DNA of 64,000 bases, taken from contig NZ_CP013910.1 of NCBI RefSeq assembly GCF_001507665.1, positions 3,016,001 through 3,080,000 of the forward strand. Direction: 5' to 3'. Positions 11,585-20,799 of this stretch are shown here, piece by piece. Within the stretch, counting starts at the first letter, position 1. Every line of letters begins with the position of its first letter. The position numbers and the translations under genes were made by a program. The notes beneath the pieces were generated by a model. It was not told where the DNA came from and made no database searches. It worked only from the letters and a program-made list of their open reading frames with translations. Source of the DNA: Deinococcus actinosclerus. GTDB taxonomy: Bacteria; Deinococcota; Deinococci; Deinococcales; Deinococcaceae.

Positions 11585-11690
11585 CTCACTGCACGCCCGG
11601 AACCCACGCGACTCCTGCTCGCTCTGCGGCGCAGCTCTCCGAGTCCGCTCGGGTGGACGTGGCGCTGCCCCCCACGCCACCGGAGGCTGG

Positions 11691-13010
11691 ATGACCGGCT
11701 TTCCGGACGGGTTCGTGTGGGGCGTGGCGACATCGGCGTACCAGATCGAGGGCGCGGCGCGTGAGGACGGGCGCGGCGTGAGCGTGTGGGACACGTTCAG
11801 CCACGCGCCGGGACGGGTGCGGGGCGGCGCGACCGGGGACGTGGCCTGCGACCACTACCACCGCTGGCCTCAGGACGTGGCGCTGCTGCGCGAGCTGGGC
11901 GTGGGCGCGTACCGCTTCAGCGTGGCGTGGCCGCGCGTGCAGCCCGGCGGGCGCGGGCGGGCGAACGCGGCGGGACTGGCGTTCTACGACCGGCTGGTGG
12001 ACGAACTGCTGGGGGCGGGCGTGCAGCCGTGGGTGACGCTGCACCACTGGGACCTGCCGCAGGAGCTGGAGGACGCGGGCGGGTGGCTCAGCCGTGACAC
12101 GGCGCACCGCTTCGAGGAGTACGCGTTCTTGGTCGGGGAGCGGCTCGCGGACCGCGCGGCGGCGTTCATGACGCTGAATGCGCCGTCCGTGGTGATGATG
12201 CGCGGGTACGCGCACGGCACGCACGCGCCGGGGCGAACGCTGGGCCTGGGCGCGTTCCCGGCGGCGCACCATCAGCTGCTGGCGCATGGGCTGGCGGCGC
12301 GGGCGCTGCGGGAGGCGGGCGCGCGGCAGGTAGGCATCGCGAACAACTACGCCCCGGCGTGGCCTGCCACGGACCTTGACGCGGACGTGCAGGCGGCGGG
12401 CCTGCTGGACGCGCTGCACAACCACCTGTTCACCGATCCCCTGCTGCGCGCCGCGTACCCTGCGCCGGTGCTGGAGCTGCTGCGCGAGCACGCCCCGCAG
12501 GTGCTGGAGGCCGTGCGCCCCGGCGACCTGGACGTGATCGCCGCGCCGCTGGACATCCTGGGCGTGAACGACGACCGGCCGGACTGGGTGCGGGCCGATC
12601 CGCGCCGTCCCTTCGGCGTGGCGCCGGAACCCGCCCCGACGGGGGTGGCCGGGCCTGAGGGCCTCACGCAGACGCTGACGGACCTGAAGGCCCGGTACGG
12701 GGACGCCTGCCCGCCGCTGCTCGTCACGGGCAGCGGCCGCGCCCTGCCCGACGTGCCGGACGCGGACGGGCGGGTGCGGGACGCGGCGCGCATCCGCTCC
12801 CTGGAGGCGCACATCGAGGCCACCCGATTGGCGGTCCAGAAAGGCGCCCCGGTCAGCGGCTATCTTGCCTGGACTCTCATGGACAGTTTCGAGTGGGCGG
12901 ACGGCTTCGACCAGCGTTTCGGGCTGGTGCACGTGGACTTCGGGACGCAGGTGCGGACCCGCAAGGACAGCTTTTTCTGGTATCAGGCGTGGCTGCGGGA
13001 TCAGGCGTGA
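11691..13010 (+). CDS. GH1-fold protein lacking both catalytic glutamates (pseudo-beta-glucosidase)
   Basis: A 439-residue protein that aligns along its whole length with glycoside hydrolase family 1: [52 protein letters not shown] and a C-terminal [19 protein letters not shown]. The acid/base motif T-L/F-N-E-P reads TLNAP, with Ala164 (codon GCG at 12180). The nucleophile motif T-E-N-G reads TGSG, with Gly347 (codon GGC at 12729). The LGVNYY motif reads LGVNDD. Hydrolysis by the normal retaining mechanism is therefore not expected, while the fold and sugar pocket look kept. A Shine-Dalgarno GGAGG precedes the ATG. The gene overlaps the next MFS gene by four bases, suggesting sensing, binding or regulation of a transported sugar. 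Confidence 0.88.
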   Translation: MTGFPDGFVWGVATSAYQIEGAAREDGRGVSVWDTFSHAPGRVRGGATGDVACDHYHRWPQDVALLRELGVGAYRFSVAWPRVQPGGRGRANAAGLAFYDRLVDELLGAGVQPWVTLHHWDLPQELEDAGGWLSRDTAHRFEEYAFLVGERLADRAAAFMTLNAPSVVMMRGYAHGTHAPGRTLGLGAFPAAHHQLLAHGLAARALREAGARQVGIANNYAPAWPATDLDADVQAAGLLDALHNHLFTDPLLRAAYPAPVLELLREHAPQVLEAVRPGDLDVIAAPLDILGVNDDRPDWVRADPRRPFGVAPEPAPTGVAGPEGLTQTLTDLKARYGDACPPLLVTGSGRALPDVPDADGRVRDAARIRSLEAHIEATRLAVQKGAPVSGYLAWTLMDSFEWADGFDQRFGLVHVDFGTQVRTRKDSFFWYQAWLRDQA

Positions 13011-14179
13011 GTGCCGCCGCTCACGCGCCGCTGGCCCCCACCGCGCCCGTGTCGTGGCGATTCATGCTGCCGTACACGCTGGCGACCCTGGCGATGTGGA
13101 TGGTCTTCAACGCGCCGGGACAGGTGCTGATCGGGCAGCAGCTCATCACGCTGGACGAGGCGCACAAGGAGGCGCACCTCGCGCTGATCCTGGGCGTGGG
13201 CGCGTTCGTGAGTCTGCTCGCCAATCCCCTTTTCGGCGCGCTGAGTGACCGCGCCCGTGGCGTTCTGGGCCGCCGCCGCCCGTACCTGATCGGCGGGGCC
13301 GTCGCCGCGGCTGCCGGCCTGCTGCTGCTCGGCGTGGGGGGCAGCGTCCCCGTGCTGGTCGCCGGGTGGGGCCTGACGCAGCTGGCCCTGAACGCCTATC
13401 AAGCCGCGCTGACCGCCGTCATTCCCGACCGCGTGCCGCCCAGCCAGCGCGCCACCGTCAGTGGACTGGCGGGCCTGTCGCAAGTGCTCGGCACGATCCT
13501 CGGCGTGGGCCTCACCGGGGCGCTGCCGGTCATGCTGGCCAAATACGCGCTGCTGGGCGCGCTGCTGCTCCTCGCCATGCTGGGTTTCGTGCTGACCAGC
13601 CGCGACCCGCAGGCGCCCGCCACCCCGCCCGCGCCGCTGACCCTGGCGGGCTTCCTCAGCCCGCTGCGCCACCGGGACTTCGCGCTGGCGTGGCTCACGC
13701 GCGGCCTCGTCACGCTCGGGTACGCGCTGGGCACCACGTACCTGCTGTACTTCCTGCGCGACCGGGTCGGCCTGAAGGACCCCGCCGCCGGGGTGTTCCA
13801 GGCGAACCTCGCCGCCGGGGGCGCCCTGCTGCTGACCGTCCTGCTGGGCGGCGTCCTGAGTGACCGCCTGGGGCGGCGCAAGGTGTTCGTGATCGGATCT
13901 ACCGTCGTCATCGCCGCCGCCGCGCTGATGGGCGCGGGCTTCGGCGTGTACCTCGCCGTGGACGTCGCCCTGATCACCGAGGTGCTGCCCAGCGCGCACG
14001 ACAGCGCCCGCGACCTCGGCGTGATCAACGTCGCCCTGACCCTCCCGCAGACCTTCGCGCCCGCCCTGTGCGCCCTGTTCGTCACCAGCCTCGGCGGGTA
14101 CACGCCCCTCTTCCTGGCGGCGGCCGTCATGACGCTGATCAGTGCCGCGCTCGTGCAGGGCATCCGCGGCGTGCGCTGA
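13007..14179 (+). CDS. MFS transporter (possible sugar symporter)
   Basis: A 390-residue transporter of about twelve helices. The loop after helix 2 reads LFGALSDRARGVLGRRRPYLIGG, a long form of the MFS signature seen in SLC45/GPH-like sugar transporters, and a second copy GGVLSDRLGRRKVFVIG starts the other half. GTG 13007 overlaps the stop of the GH1-like gene (GTGA), so the two are translationally coupled. Sugar transport is inferred from the loop and partner; the substrate is unknown. Confidence 0.82.
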   Translation: MSAAAHAPLAPTAPVSWRFMLPYTLATLAMWMVFNAPGQVLIGQQLITLDEAHKEAHLALILGVGAFVSLLANPLFGALSDRARGVLGRRRPYLIGGAVAAAAGLLLLGVGGSVPVLVAGWGLTQLALNAYQAALTAVIPDRVPPSQRATVSGLAGLSQVLGTILGVGLTGALPVMLAKYALLGALLLLAMLGFVLTSRDPQAPATPPAPLTLAGFLSPLRHRDFALAWLTRGLVTLGYALGTTYLLYFLRDRVGLKDPAAGVFQANLAAGGALLLTVLLGGVLSDRLGRRKVFVIGSTVVIAAAALMGAGFGVYLAVDVALITEVLPSAHDSARDLGVINVALTLPQTFAPALCALFVTSLGGYTPLFLAAAVMTLISAALVQGIRGVR

Positions 14180-14244
14180 CGCACCCGGGCCGCCCCCTGC
14201 CGCGCAATTGGTGAAAGGTCACGGCCCGGGCGCGCGCCTCGGCG

Positions 14245-14250
14245 TACCGT
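14245..14250 (+). promoter_or_regulatory. Leaderless -10 element of the quinone oxidoreductase gene
   Basis: TACCGT, six bases before the ATG at 14257. Confidence 0.5.
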
Positions 14251-14256
14251 CAGCGC

Positions 14257-15261
14257 ATGACCATGCATGCCTTCACGGCCACCCAGCCCGGTGACCCCCT
14301 GACCCTGCAGTGGACGCCCGTGCCCACACCAGAGCCCGGCCCGGGCGAGCTCCGCGTGCGGCTGGCGGCCGTGACCGTCAACCCGGTGGATTTCAAGCTG
14401 CTGCGCGGCGGGCATCCCGCCTGGACGTACCCGCACGTGCCCGGCGTGGACGGCGCCGGGACCGTCGAGGCGGTCGGCCCGGGCGTGGAGACCCTGCGGC
14501 CCGGGGACCGCGTGGCGATGCACGTGGACCTCACGCGGCCCGGCGTGTTCGCCGAGGCGGTCGTCACGAGTGCCCACACGGTCGCCCGCGTGCCCGACGG
14601 GGTGCCGCTGACGGTCGCGGCGGCGCTGCCCTGCGCGGGCATGACCGCGTACCAGAGCCTCGACCGGCGGCTGGGCGTGCGGCCCGGCCTGTGGCGGCCC
14701 GGCGACTGGGTGCTCGTGAACGGCGCGAGCGGCGGGGTGGGCGGGTACGCCACGCAGCTCGCGCGGCGGGCGGGGGCGCGCGTGATCGGCGTGGCGTCCG
14801 CCGCGAACCACGCGTACCTGCGGCGGCTGGGGGCCGAGGTGACCCTGGATTACCGCGCGGGGGACCTGGCCGCGCAGGTGCGCGAGGTGACGGGCGGGGC
14901 GGGCGTGCCGGCGGTGGTCGAGACGGCCGGGCAGGCGACGGCGCTGCTGGACGCCGTCGCGTTCGGCGGGGGCATGGCGTGCGTGCTGGGCCTGCCGGAC
15001 CTGCCCACCTACCGCGCGCACCCCGCGAAGATCAGCGTGCACCCGGTCGCGCTGGGGGCCGCGCATACCAGTGGCGACCGCCGCGCGCAGGAGGATCTGG
15101 GCGTCATGCTGGGCGACCTGCTGGCGCTCGTCCTGAACGGCGAGCTCGATCCGCTGGTGACGGACGTCCGGGAGCGGGAGGCGCTGCCCGCGACCCTGGC
15201 GGAACTCGCGGCGGGGGGCGTGCGCGGCAAGCTGGTCGTCCGCATGAGCGGCGAGGACTGA
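14257..15261 (+). CDS. Zinc-independent medium-chain dehydrogenase (quinone oxidoreductase-like)
   Basis: A 334-residue medium-chain dehydrogenase/reductase. The N-terminal GroES-like domain has VTVNPVDFKLLRG and VPGVDGAGTVEAVGPGV, and the Rossmann domain has the NADPH-binding VNGASGGVGGYATQLARRAGA. The structural and catalytic zinc cysteines of alcohol dehydrogenases are absent, which places it with quinone oxidoreductases such as QorA; the electron acceptor is unknown. A second ATG two codons in is possible, but the promoter spacing favours the first. It ends at a strong hairpin shared with the convergent MFS gene. Confidence 0.85.
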   Translation: MTMHAFTATQPGDPLTLQWTPVPTPEPGPGELRVRLAAVTVNPVDFKLLRGGHPAWTYPHVPGVDGAGTVEAVGPGVETLRPGDRVAMHVDLTRPGVFAEAVVTSAHTVARVPDGVPLTVAAALPCAGMTAYQSLDRRLGVRPGLWRPGDWVLVNGASGGVGGYATQLARRAGARVIGVASAANHAYLRRLGAEVTLDYRAGDLAAQVREVTGGAGVPAVVETAGQATALLDAVAFGGGMACVLGLPDLPTYRAHPAKISVHPVALGAAHTSGDRRAQEDLGVMLGDLLALVLNGELDPLVTDVREREALPATLAELAAGGVRGKLVVRMSGED

Positions 15262-15285
15262 CCCCGGGCCACCGGTCAGAAAGAG

Positions 15286-15312
15286 GGGGAGCGCGTCCTG
15301 TACGCGCTCCCC
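15286..15312. terminator. Bidirectional terminator
   Basis: GGGGAGCGCGT (15286-15296) and ACGCGCTCCCC (15302-15312) form a perfect 11-bp stem between convergent genes, with A/G-rich and T/C-rich flanks. Confidence 0.7.
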
Positions 15313-15331
15313 TTCCCTGTGGTGTCGCGGT

Positions 15332-16513
15332 TCAGTCGGCGGCGTGCAGGGCCGGGGCGTGGCGGTCGAGGCGGGCGCTGAGCAGGGTCAGGAGCAGGCC
15401 GCCCGCGACGAACAGCGCGCCGATCCAGAGGGTGGCGGCCAGACCCAGGGCGCTGCTGACGACCAGTCCGCCGATGAAGGCACCCGCGGCGATACCGAGG
15501 TTGAACGCGGCGATGTTCAGGGCGCTGGCGACGTCCACGCCGCCGGGCGTGAAGCGCTGCGCGAGCTGCACGACGTACACCTGCAGGCCCGGAACGTTGG
15601 CGAAGGCCAGGGCGCCCATCAGGAACAGGGTGATCACGGCCAGGACGGGGTGCGGGGCGGTGAAGGTGAAGGCCAGCAGCACGAGCGCCTGCGCCAGGAA
15701 CAGCGTGGTCAGCGCCCGGACGGGGTCGCGGTCGGACATCTTCCCGCCGATGACGTTGCCGACGGCGATGGCGACGCCGTACACGAGCAGCAGGACGCTG
15801 ACCATGTTCGCGCTGAAGCCAGTGATGGTCTCCAGGACGCTGCCGAGGTACGTGAAGGTGACGAAGGTGCCGCCGTACCCGAGGGCGGTCATGGCGAACA
15901 CGAGCAGCAGGCGGGGGTGGACGAGCACGCGGGCCTGCTGGGCCAGGGTGGTGACTTCTCCACGGTGGAGGGTGCGGGGGAGCAGGGCGGCGGTGGCGAT
16001 CAGGGAGACGACGCCCAGGGCGGTGATGATCCAGAAGGTGGCGCGCCAGCCGAGTTCCTGGCCGACCCAGGTGCCGGCGGGGACGCCGATGGCGGTGGCG
16101 AGGGTCAGGCCCGCGAACATGGTGGCGATGGCGCTGGCGCGTTTTTCGGGGGCGACGAGCCCGGCGGCGATGGTGCTGCCGACGCTGAAGAACACGCCGT
16201 GCGCCAGGGCGCTGAGGATGCGGGCGGTCATCAGCAGGGCGTAGGTGCCGGAGAGGGCAGCGACGACGTTGGCGGCGGTGAAGAGGGCCATCAGGCCGAG
16301 GAGCAGGTGGCGCCGGGGGAGGCGGCCGGTGAGGGCGGTGAGGATCGGCGCGCCGAGGGCGACGCCCAGGGCGTAGCCGCTGACGAGGAGTCCGGCGCTG
16401 GGGACGCTGACGCCGAGGTCGGCGGCGATGGTGTTGAGCAGGCCGACGATGACGAATTCGGTGGTGCCGATGGCGAAGGCGCTGATGGCCAGGGCGAGCA
16501 GGGCTGGGGGCAT
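15332..16513 (-). CDS. MFS exporter (AraJ/YdhP type)
   Basis: A 393-residue twelve-helix transporter beginning LALAISAFAIGTTEFVIVGLL, the hallmark N-terminus of the AraJ/YdhP/PbuE-like drug and sugar efflux group (the GTTEF motif). The loop GRLPRRHLLLG and the mid-protein MFAGLTLATAIGVPAGTWVGQ are also typical. The frame is open much further upstream into and past the marR region, so ATG 16513 with an AGGAG Shine-Dalgarno site is used. It is divergent from a MarR-family regulator across a palindromic region, a common layout for self-controlled efflux pumps. Confidence 0.9.
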   Translation of the reverse strand: MPPALLALAISAFAIGTTEFVIVGLLNTIAADLGVSVPSAGLLVSGYALGVALGAPILTALTGRLPRRHLLLGLMALFTAANVVAALSGTYALLMTARILSALAHGVFFSVGSTIAAGLVAPEKRASAIATMFAGLTLATAIGVPAGTWVGQELGWRATFWIITALGVVSLIATAALLPRTLHRGEVTTLAQQARVLVHPRLLLVFAMTALGYGGTFVTFTYLGSVLETITGFSANMVSVLLLVYGVAIAVGNVIGGKMSDRDPVRALTTLFLAQALVLLAFTFTAPHPVLAVITLFLMGALAFANVPGLQVYVVQLAQRFTPGGVDVASALNIAAFNLGIAAGAFIGGLVVSSALGLAATLWIGALFVAGGLLLTLLSARLDRHAPALHAAD

Positions 16514-16564
16514 GGGGGGTCTCCTGGAGTGGGGGGCGGCGCAGTGGGGCACGTCACCCCCTGC

Positions 16565-16600
16565 TATAATGTTTGCACAAGCAATGCTTGCGTCTGCAAG
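16565..16600. promoter_or_regulatory. Divergent promoter and MarR operator region
   Basis: Between the MFS exporter and marR lie a plus-strand TATAAT (16565-16570), a near-perfect palindrome CAAGCA-A-TGCTTG (16578-16590) and an overlapping inverted repeat CTTGC-GTCT-GCAAG (16587-16600). The overlap of palindromes with a -10 box is what a MarR-type repressor would need; binding is inferred. Confidence 0.6.
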
Positions 16601-16648
16601 TAAATTAGACTTGAACCTCTCCCCTGTCAACCCCCACCCTGGAGACCC

Positions 16649-17044
16649 ATGACCACCGACCTCGAAACCCGCTGGCAGACCCTCGACCACGAGTGGCAGA
16701 CCGTCAGTCGCGCCCTGGAACACGCCCTGAACACCCACCACGACCTCAGCCTCAGCGAGTACCGCGTCCTCGCCGCGCTGGAAGCCAAACACGACCACCA
16801 CCACCGCATGCAGGTCCTCGCCGATCTGGCCGGGCTCTCCCAGAGCGCCACCACCCGCCTCGTCGCCCGGCTCGAGGCGCAGGACTGCGGCCTGCTCGCC
16901 CGCTACATGTGCCCCACCGACCGGCGCGGCGTGTACACCGAGATCACCCCCACCGGCCTCGCCAAGCTCGCCCGCGCCCGCCAGACCGTCCAGGACACCC
17001 TCGCCGGGCTCTGGACCGGCCGCGACACCCCCACCCCGGCCTGA
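16649..17044 (+). CDS. MarR-family transcriptional regulator
   Basis: A 131-residue winged-helix protein. The MarR pattern is visible: an N-terminal dimer helix, LSLSEYRVLAALEA, recognition region LADLAGLSQSATTRLVARLEAQ, and wing residues DRRGVYTEITPTGLAKL. A TGGAG ribosome site lies before the ATG. It is divergent from an AraJ-type exporter and palindromes lie between them, so it probably represses that exporter and itself, released by a small ligand. A His-rich run (HDHHHR) sits just before the DNA-binding helices. Confidence 0.88.
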   Translation: MTTDLETRWQTLDHEWQTVSRALEHALNTHHDLSLSEYRVLAALEAKHDHHHRMQVLADLAGLSQSATTRLVARLEAQDCGLLARYMCPTDRRGVYTEITPTGLAKLARARQTVQDTLAGLWTGRDTPTPA

Positions 17045-17118
17045 CCCCCACCTCTGCCCCGTCCCGCACTGACAGCCCCATGCGCCACTCGGCGGATGCG
17101 CTTCCAGCGCCGGGTCGC

Positions 17119-17124
17119 TAGCCT
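17119..17124 (+). promoter_or_regulatory. Leaderless -10 element of the ABC exporter operon
   Basis: TAGCCT, six bases before the ATG at 17131. Confidence 0.5.
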
Positions 17125-17130
17125 GAGAAG

Positions 17131-18933
17131 ATGTCGTCTTCTGCCGTTCCGTCTCCTGCCGTGCCACCTGACGCTCCGCCGCGGAGCGCGCTGGGGGTGC
17201 TGGGCACCTACCTGGGGCCGCTGAAGTGGCAGGTGGCGGCGCTGGCCGCGCTGCTGCTGACCGGCACGGGCCTGAACCTGCTGCTGCCGCAGCTGCTGCA
17301 ACAGTTCGTGGACAACGCCAAGCAGGGCGCAGGCGCGGACGTCGCGGGACTGGTGCGGCTGGCGGGCCTGTACATCCTGCTCGCGGTGGGCGTGCAGCTC
17401 ATGACCGCCGGGGCGACGTACGTGGGCGCGCGGGTCGGCTGGACCGCCACGAACCGCCTGCGCGCCGACCTGATGGCGCACCTGCTGTCGCTGGACATGC
17501 GCGAACACAAGGAGCGCACGCCGGGCGAGATGATCGAACGGATCGACGGGGACGTGACGGCCCTGAGCAACTTCTTCTCGCAGTTCGCGGTGCGGGTGTT
17601 CGGCGCGGCGCTGCTGCTGACCGGCGCGCTGGTCATGTTCTTCCGCGAGGACTGGCGGATCGGACTGGGCGTGACCGTGTTCACCGCCGTCACGCTGACC
17701 GCCATGAACCGCGTGCGGAAGCTGGGCGTGGAACCCACCCGCCTGGAACGCGAGGCGAGCGCGCGGCTGTTCGGCTTCGTCGAGGAGCGTCTCGCGGGCC
17801 TGGAGGACGTGCGCAGCCTGGGCGCGGGCGGGCATCACCTGCGGCGCTTCCTGGACGTGCAGCGCCATTTCTTCACGCGCTCGATCAGCTCGTGGCGGCG
17901 GCGCAGCGTCGTGTGGCAGCTGAGCATGGCGCTGTTCGCGGTCGGGTACGTGGGCGTGCTGGGCGCGGCGGTGGGCCTGTATGCCAGCGGCGCGATCACG
18001 CTGGGCACGGCGTTCCTGCTCTACCAGTACATGACGCTGGTGGAGGAACCCATCGACCAGCTCACGCAGCAGCTTCAGGACCTCCAGAAGGCCGGGGCGA
18101 GCCTGGGGCGCGTGTCGGAACTGCTCGCGCTGCGCAGCGCCGTGCGCGGGGGCGAGACGCCCCTCCCGGCGGGACCGCTGCCGCTGGCGTTCCGGGACGT
18201 GACCTTCAGCTACGCCCCCGAGGACCCGCAGGCGCGCGGCGTGCTGCGCGGCGTGAACTTCGAGCTGCCCGCCGGGCAGACCGTGGGCCTGCTGGGCCGC
18301 ACCGGCAGCGGCAAGACCACCCTCACCCGCCTGATCTCCAGGCTGTACGACGCCACGCAGGGCGAGATCCTGCTGGGCGGCGTGAACGTGCAGGCCACGC
18401 CCCTGCACGACCTGCGCTCCCGCGTGGCGGTCGTCACGCAGGACGTGCAGCTGTTCCAGGCGAGCGTGCGCGACAACCTCAGCTTCTTCGACCCGCACGT
18501 CACCGACGCGCAGGTGGAGGCCGCGCTGCACGAGGTCGGCCTGAGCACCTGGCTGGCCCGCCTGCCCGACGGCGTGCGGACGCCGCTGCCCACCGGGAGC
18601 CTGTCCGCCGGGGAGGCGCAGCTCCTGGCGTTCGCGCGCGTCATGCTGCGCGACCCCAGCCTGATCATCCTGGATGAACCCAGCAGCCGCCTCGACCCCG
18701 CCACCGAGGCCCTGCTGACGGCCGCCATGACCCGCCTGCTGTCGGGCCGCACCGCGATCATCATCGCGCACCGCCTCGACACCGTCGCCCGCGCCGACCG
18801 CATCCTGGTCCTCGGCGACGGCGAGGTGCTCGAGGACGGCCGCCGCGACGACCTCGCCCGCGACCCCCGCAGTCACTACGCGGCCCTGCTGCGCGCCGGA
18901 CAACTGAACGAACACGAAGGAGTGCTCGCATGA
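17131..18933 (+). CDS. ABC exporter half-transporter A (intact catalytic Glu, altered signature)
   Basis: A 600-residue fused membrane/ATPase exporter half. Six helices fill about residues 25-315. The ATPase has Walker A with K395 (GRTGSGKTT) and Walker B IILDEPSS with D515 and catalytic E516. The signature, normally LSGGQ, reads LSAGE (491-495). The next gene overlaps by four bases and has the complementary defect, so the pair forms a heterodimeric exporter with one degenerate and one consensus ATP site. Substrate unknown (lipid, peptide or drug). Confidence 0.9.
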   Translation: MSSSAVPSPAVPPDAPPRSALGVLGTYLGPLKWQVAALAALLLTGTGLNLLLPQLLQQFVDNAKQGAGADVAGLVRLAGLYILLAVGVQLMTAGATYVGARVGWTATNRLRADLMAHLLSLDMREHKERTPGEMIERIDGDVTALSNFFSQFAVRVFGAALLLTGALVMFFREDWRIGLGVTVFTAVTLTAMNRVRKLGVEPTRLEREASARLFGFVEERLAGLEDVRSLGAGGHHLRRFLDVQRHFFTRSISSWRRRSVVWQLSMALFAVGYVGVLGAAVGLYASGAITLGTAFLLYQYMTLVEEPIDQLTQQLQDLQKAGASLGRVSELLALRSAVRGGETPLPAGPLPLAFRDVTFSYAPEDPQARGVLRGVNFELPAGQTVGLLGRTGSGKTTLTRLISRLYDATQGEILLGGVNVQATPLHDLRSRVAVVTQDVQLFQASVRDNLSFFDPHVTDAQVEAALHEVGLSTWLARLPDGVRTPLPTGSLSAGEAQLLAFARVMLRDPSLIILDEPSSRLDPATEALLTAAMTRLLSGRTAIIIAHRLDTVARADRILVLGDGEVLEDGRRDDLARDPRSHYAALLRAGQLNEHEGVLA

Positions 18934-20741
18934 CCACCTCTCCCCTCCCCTCCTCACCGGCGCCCGCGAAGGAGCGGACCTTCCCGCTGTCGAAGGAACT
19001 GTTCCGTTACAAGCCGGGGCTGTTCGCGTTCAACCTGTTCATGTGGGGCATGGTGCACGCCAGCCCGGCGCTGCTGACCCTGGCGGTGAGCGGCGTGTTC
19101 CGCGCGCTGGAGCAGGCCGACAGCCTGAAGACCGGCGGGCAGCCGATCAATCCGGCGATTGCCGCCGCGTGGGTGTCGGTCGCGTGGTTCGCGTTCGTGC
19201 GCCTGAGCCGCTTCGGGATCTTCTACGGCGCGTTCCGCGCGTGGATCGAGCTGTGGTACACCCTGGACGCCCTGGTGCGCCGCAACCTCCTGAGCTACCT
19301 GCTCACCGCCCGCCGCTCCCGGCGCCTGCCCGACACGCCCGCCGAGGCGGTCAGCCGCTTCCGCGACGACGTGGAGGACGTCGCCGGGTACACGGAAGTG
19401 TGGGTGGACGGCGCGGGCTTCGTGCTGTACTCCGTGGTGGCGATCACGCTGATGGCCCGCGTGGACCCGCTCATCACGGCGCTGGTGTGCACGCCGCTGC
19501 TCTTGATGGTGGTGTTCGTGCAGCGCCTGTCGCCCACCATCCGCACGTACCGCCGCCGCATGCGCGAGGCGACCGCCCGCGTCACCGACTTCATCGGCGA
19601 GACCTTCGGGGCCGTGAGCGCCGTGAAACTCGCCGCGCGTGAAGGCGGCATGGTCACGCACCTGCGCTCCTTAGGCGAAACGCGCCGCCACGCCGCGCTG
19701 CGGGACGTGCTGCTGACCGAACTGATCCGCGGGGTGAACACGAACATGGTGAACCTCGCCGTGGGCCTCGTGCTGCTGCTCGGCGCGAACAAGGTGCGCG
19801 GCGGCACGCTGGACGTCGCGGACTTCGTGCTGTTCATCGGCCTGCTGCCCCGCCTGACCGGCAGCATGGGCTTCTTCGGGGACGCCATCGCCCGCCACCG
19901 CCGCACCGGCGTCAGCTACGACCGCATGACCCGCCTGCTGCAGGACGCGCCGGACACCACCATCGTCGAGCACCACGACGCCTACCTGAACCGCGAGGCG
20001 CCCGCCGCGCCCCCCGCCCCCACCGCCATCCCCCTGCGCGAGCTGCGCGTGGACGGCCTGACCGCCCTGCACCCCAGCGGTCTGGGCGTCCACGACGCGA
20101 GCTTCAGCGTGGCACGCGGCGAGTTCGTGGTGGTTACCGGCCGCATCGGCAGCGGCAAGAGCACCCTGCTGCGCGCCGTGCTGGGCCTCATCCCCACCCA
20201 GTCCGGCACCGTCGCCTGGAACGGCGAAACCCAGGACGACCCCGCCTCGTTCCTCGTCCCGCCCCGCAGCGCGTACACCGCGCAACTCCCGAACCTCTTC
20301 AGCGACACCCTGCGCGAGAACATCACCAGCGGCGCCGACGAGGCGCACCTGAACCGCGCCGTGCAGCTCGCCGTTCTGGAACCCGACCTGCACGCCCTGA
20401 GCGGCGGCCTCGACACCCCCGTCGGCGCGCGCGGCGTGAAACTCAGCGGCGGACAGATCCAGCGGGCCGCCGTCGCCCGCATGCTCGCCCGCCCCGCCGA
20501 CCTCCTGGTGTTCGACGACGTCAGCAGCGCCCTGGACGCCCGCACCGAGGCGCAACTCTGGCAGGGCCTCGCCCAGACCGACGCCACCTGCCTCGTCGTC
20601 AGCCACCGCCGCGCCGCCCTGCTGCGCGCCGACCGCATCCTCCTGATGGAAGGCGGCCGCATCACCGATGAAGGCACGCTGCCTGACCTGCTCGAACGCA
20701 GCGACGAGATGCGCGCCCTCTGGGCCGAACAGGACGGATAA
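18930..20741 (+). CDS. ABC exporter half-transporter B (catalytic Glu replaced by Asp)
   Basis: A 603-residue partner of the preceding gene, with six membrane helices (about residues 25-320) and a C-terminal ATPase. Walker A is GRIGSGKST with K410 and the signature is canonical LSGGQ (505-509). Walker B reads LLVFDDVSS, where the second Asp (530) replaces the catalytic Glu. This fits the degenerate-site half of a heterodimeric exporter of the TM287/288 type. It starts on the ATGA overlap with half A and ends at a very long perfect hairpin. Confidence 0.9.
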   Translation: MTTSPLPSSPAPAKERTFPLSKELFRYKPGLFAFNLFMWGMVHASPALLTLAVSGVFRALEQADSLKTGGQPINPAIAAAWVSVAWFAFVRLSRFGIFYGAFRAWIELWYTLDALVRRNLLSYLLTARRSRRLPDTPAEAVSRFRDDVEDVAGYTEVWVDGAGFVLYSVVAITLMARVDPLITALVCTPLLLMVVFVQRLSPTIRTYRRRMREATARVTDFIGETFGAVSAVKLAAREGGMVTHLRSLGETRRHAALRDVLLTELIRGVNTNMVNLAVGLVLLLGANKVRGGTLDVADFVLFIGLLPRLTGSMGFFGDAIARHRRTGVSYDRMTRLLQDAPDTTIVEHHDAYLNREAPAAPPAPTAIPLRELRVDGLTALHPSGLGVHDASFSVARGEFVVVTGRIGSGKSTLLRAVLGLIPTQSGTVAWNGETQDDPASFLVPPRSAYTAQLPNLFSDTLRENITSGADEAHLNRAVQLAVLEPDLHALSGGLDTPVGARGVKLSGGQIQRAAVARMLARPADLLVFDDVSSALDARTEAQLWQGLAQTDATCLVVSHRRAALLRADRILLMEGGRITDEGTLPDLLERSDEMRALWAEQDG

Positions 20742-20749
20742 GGGCGGCA

Positions 20750-20792
20750 CAGGAACAGGGGGCGTCGGCTGACCCGACGCCCCCTGTTCCTG
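20750..20792. terminator. Long bidirectional terminator hairpin
   Basis: CAGGAACAGGGGGCGTCGG (20750-20768) and its exact complement (20774-20792) form a 19-bp perfect stem around a five-base loop, between convergent genes. Confidence 0.8.
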
Positions 20793-20799
20793 TACCCGC

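Noticed and set aside
11523..11690. Extended N-terminus for the GH1-like gene
   Set aside because: The extension crosses the hairpin repeat and does not resemble GH1; ATG 11691 has a ribosome site and the family start.
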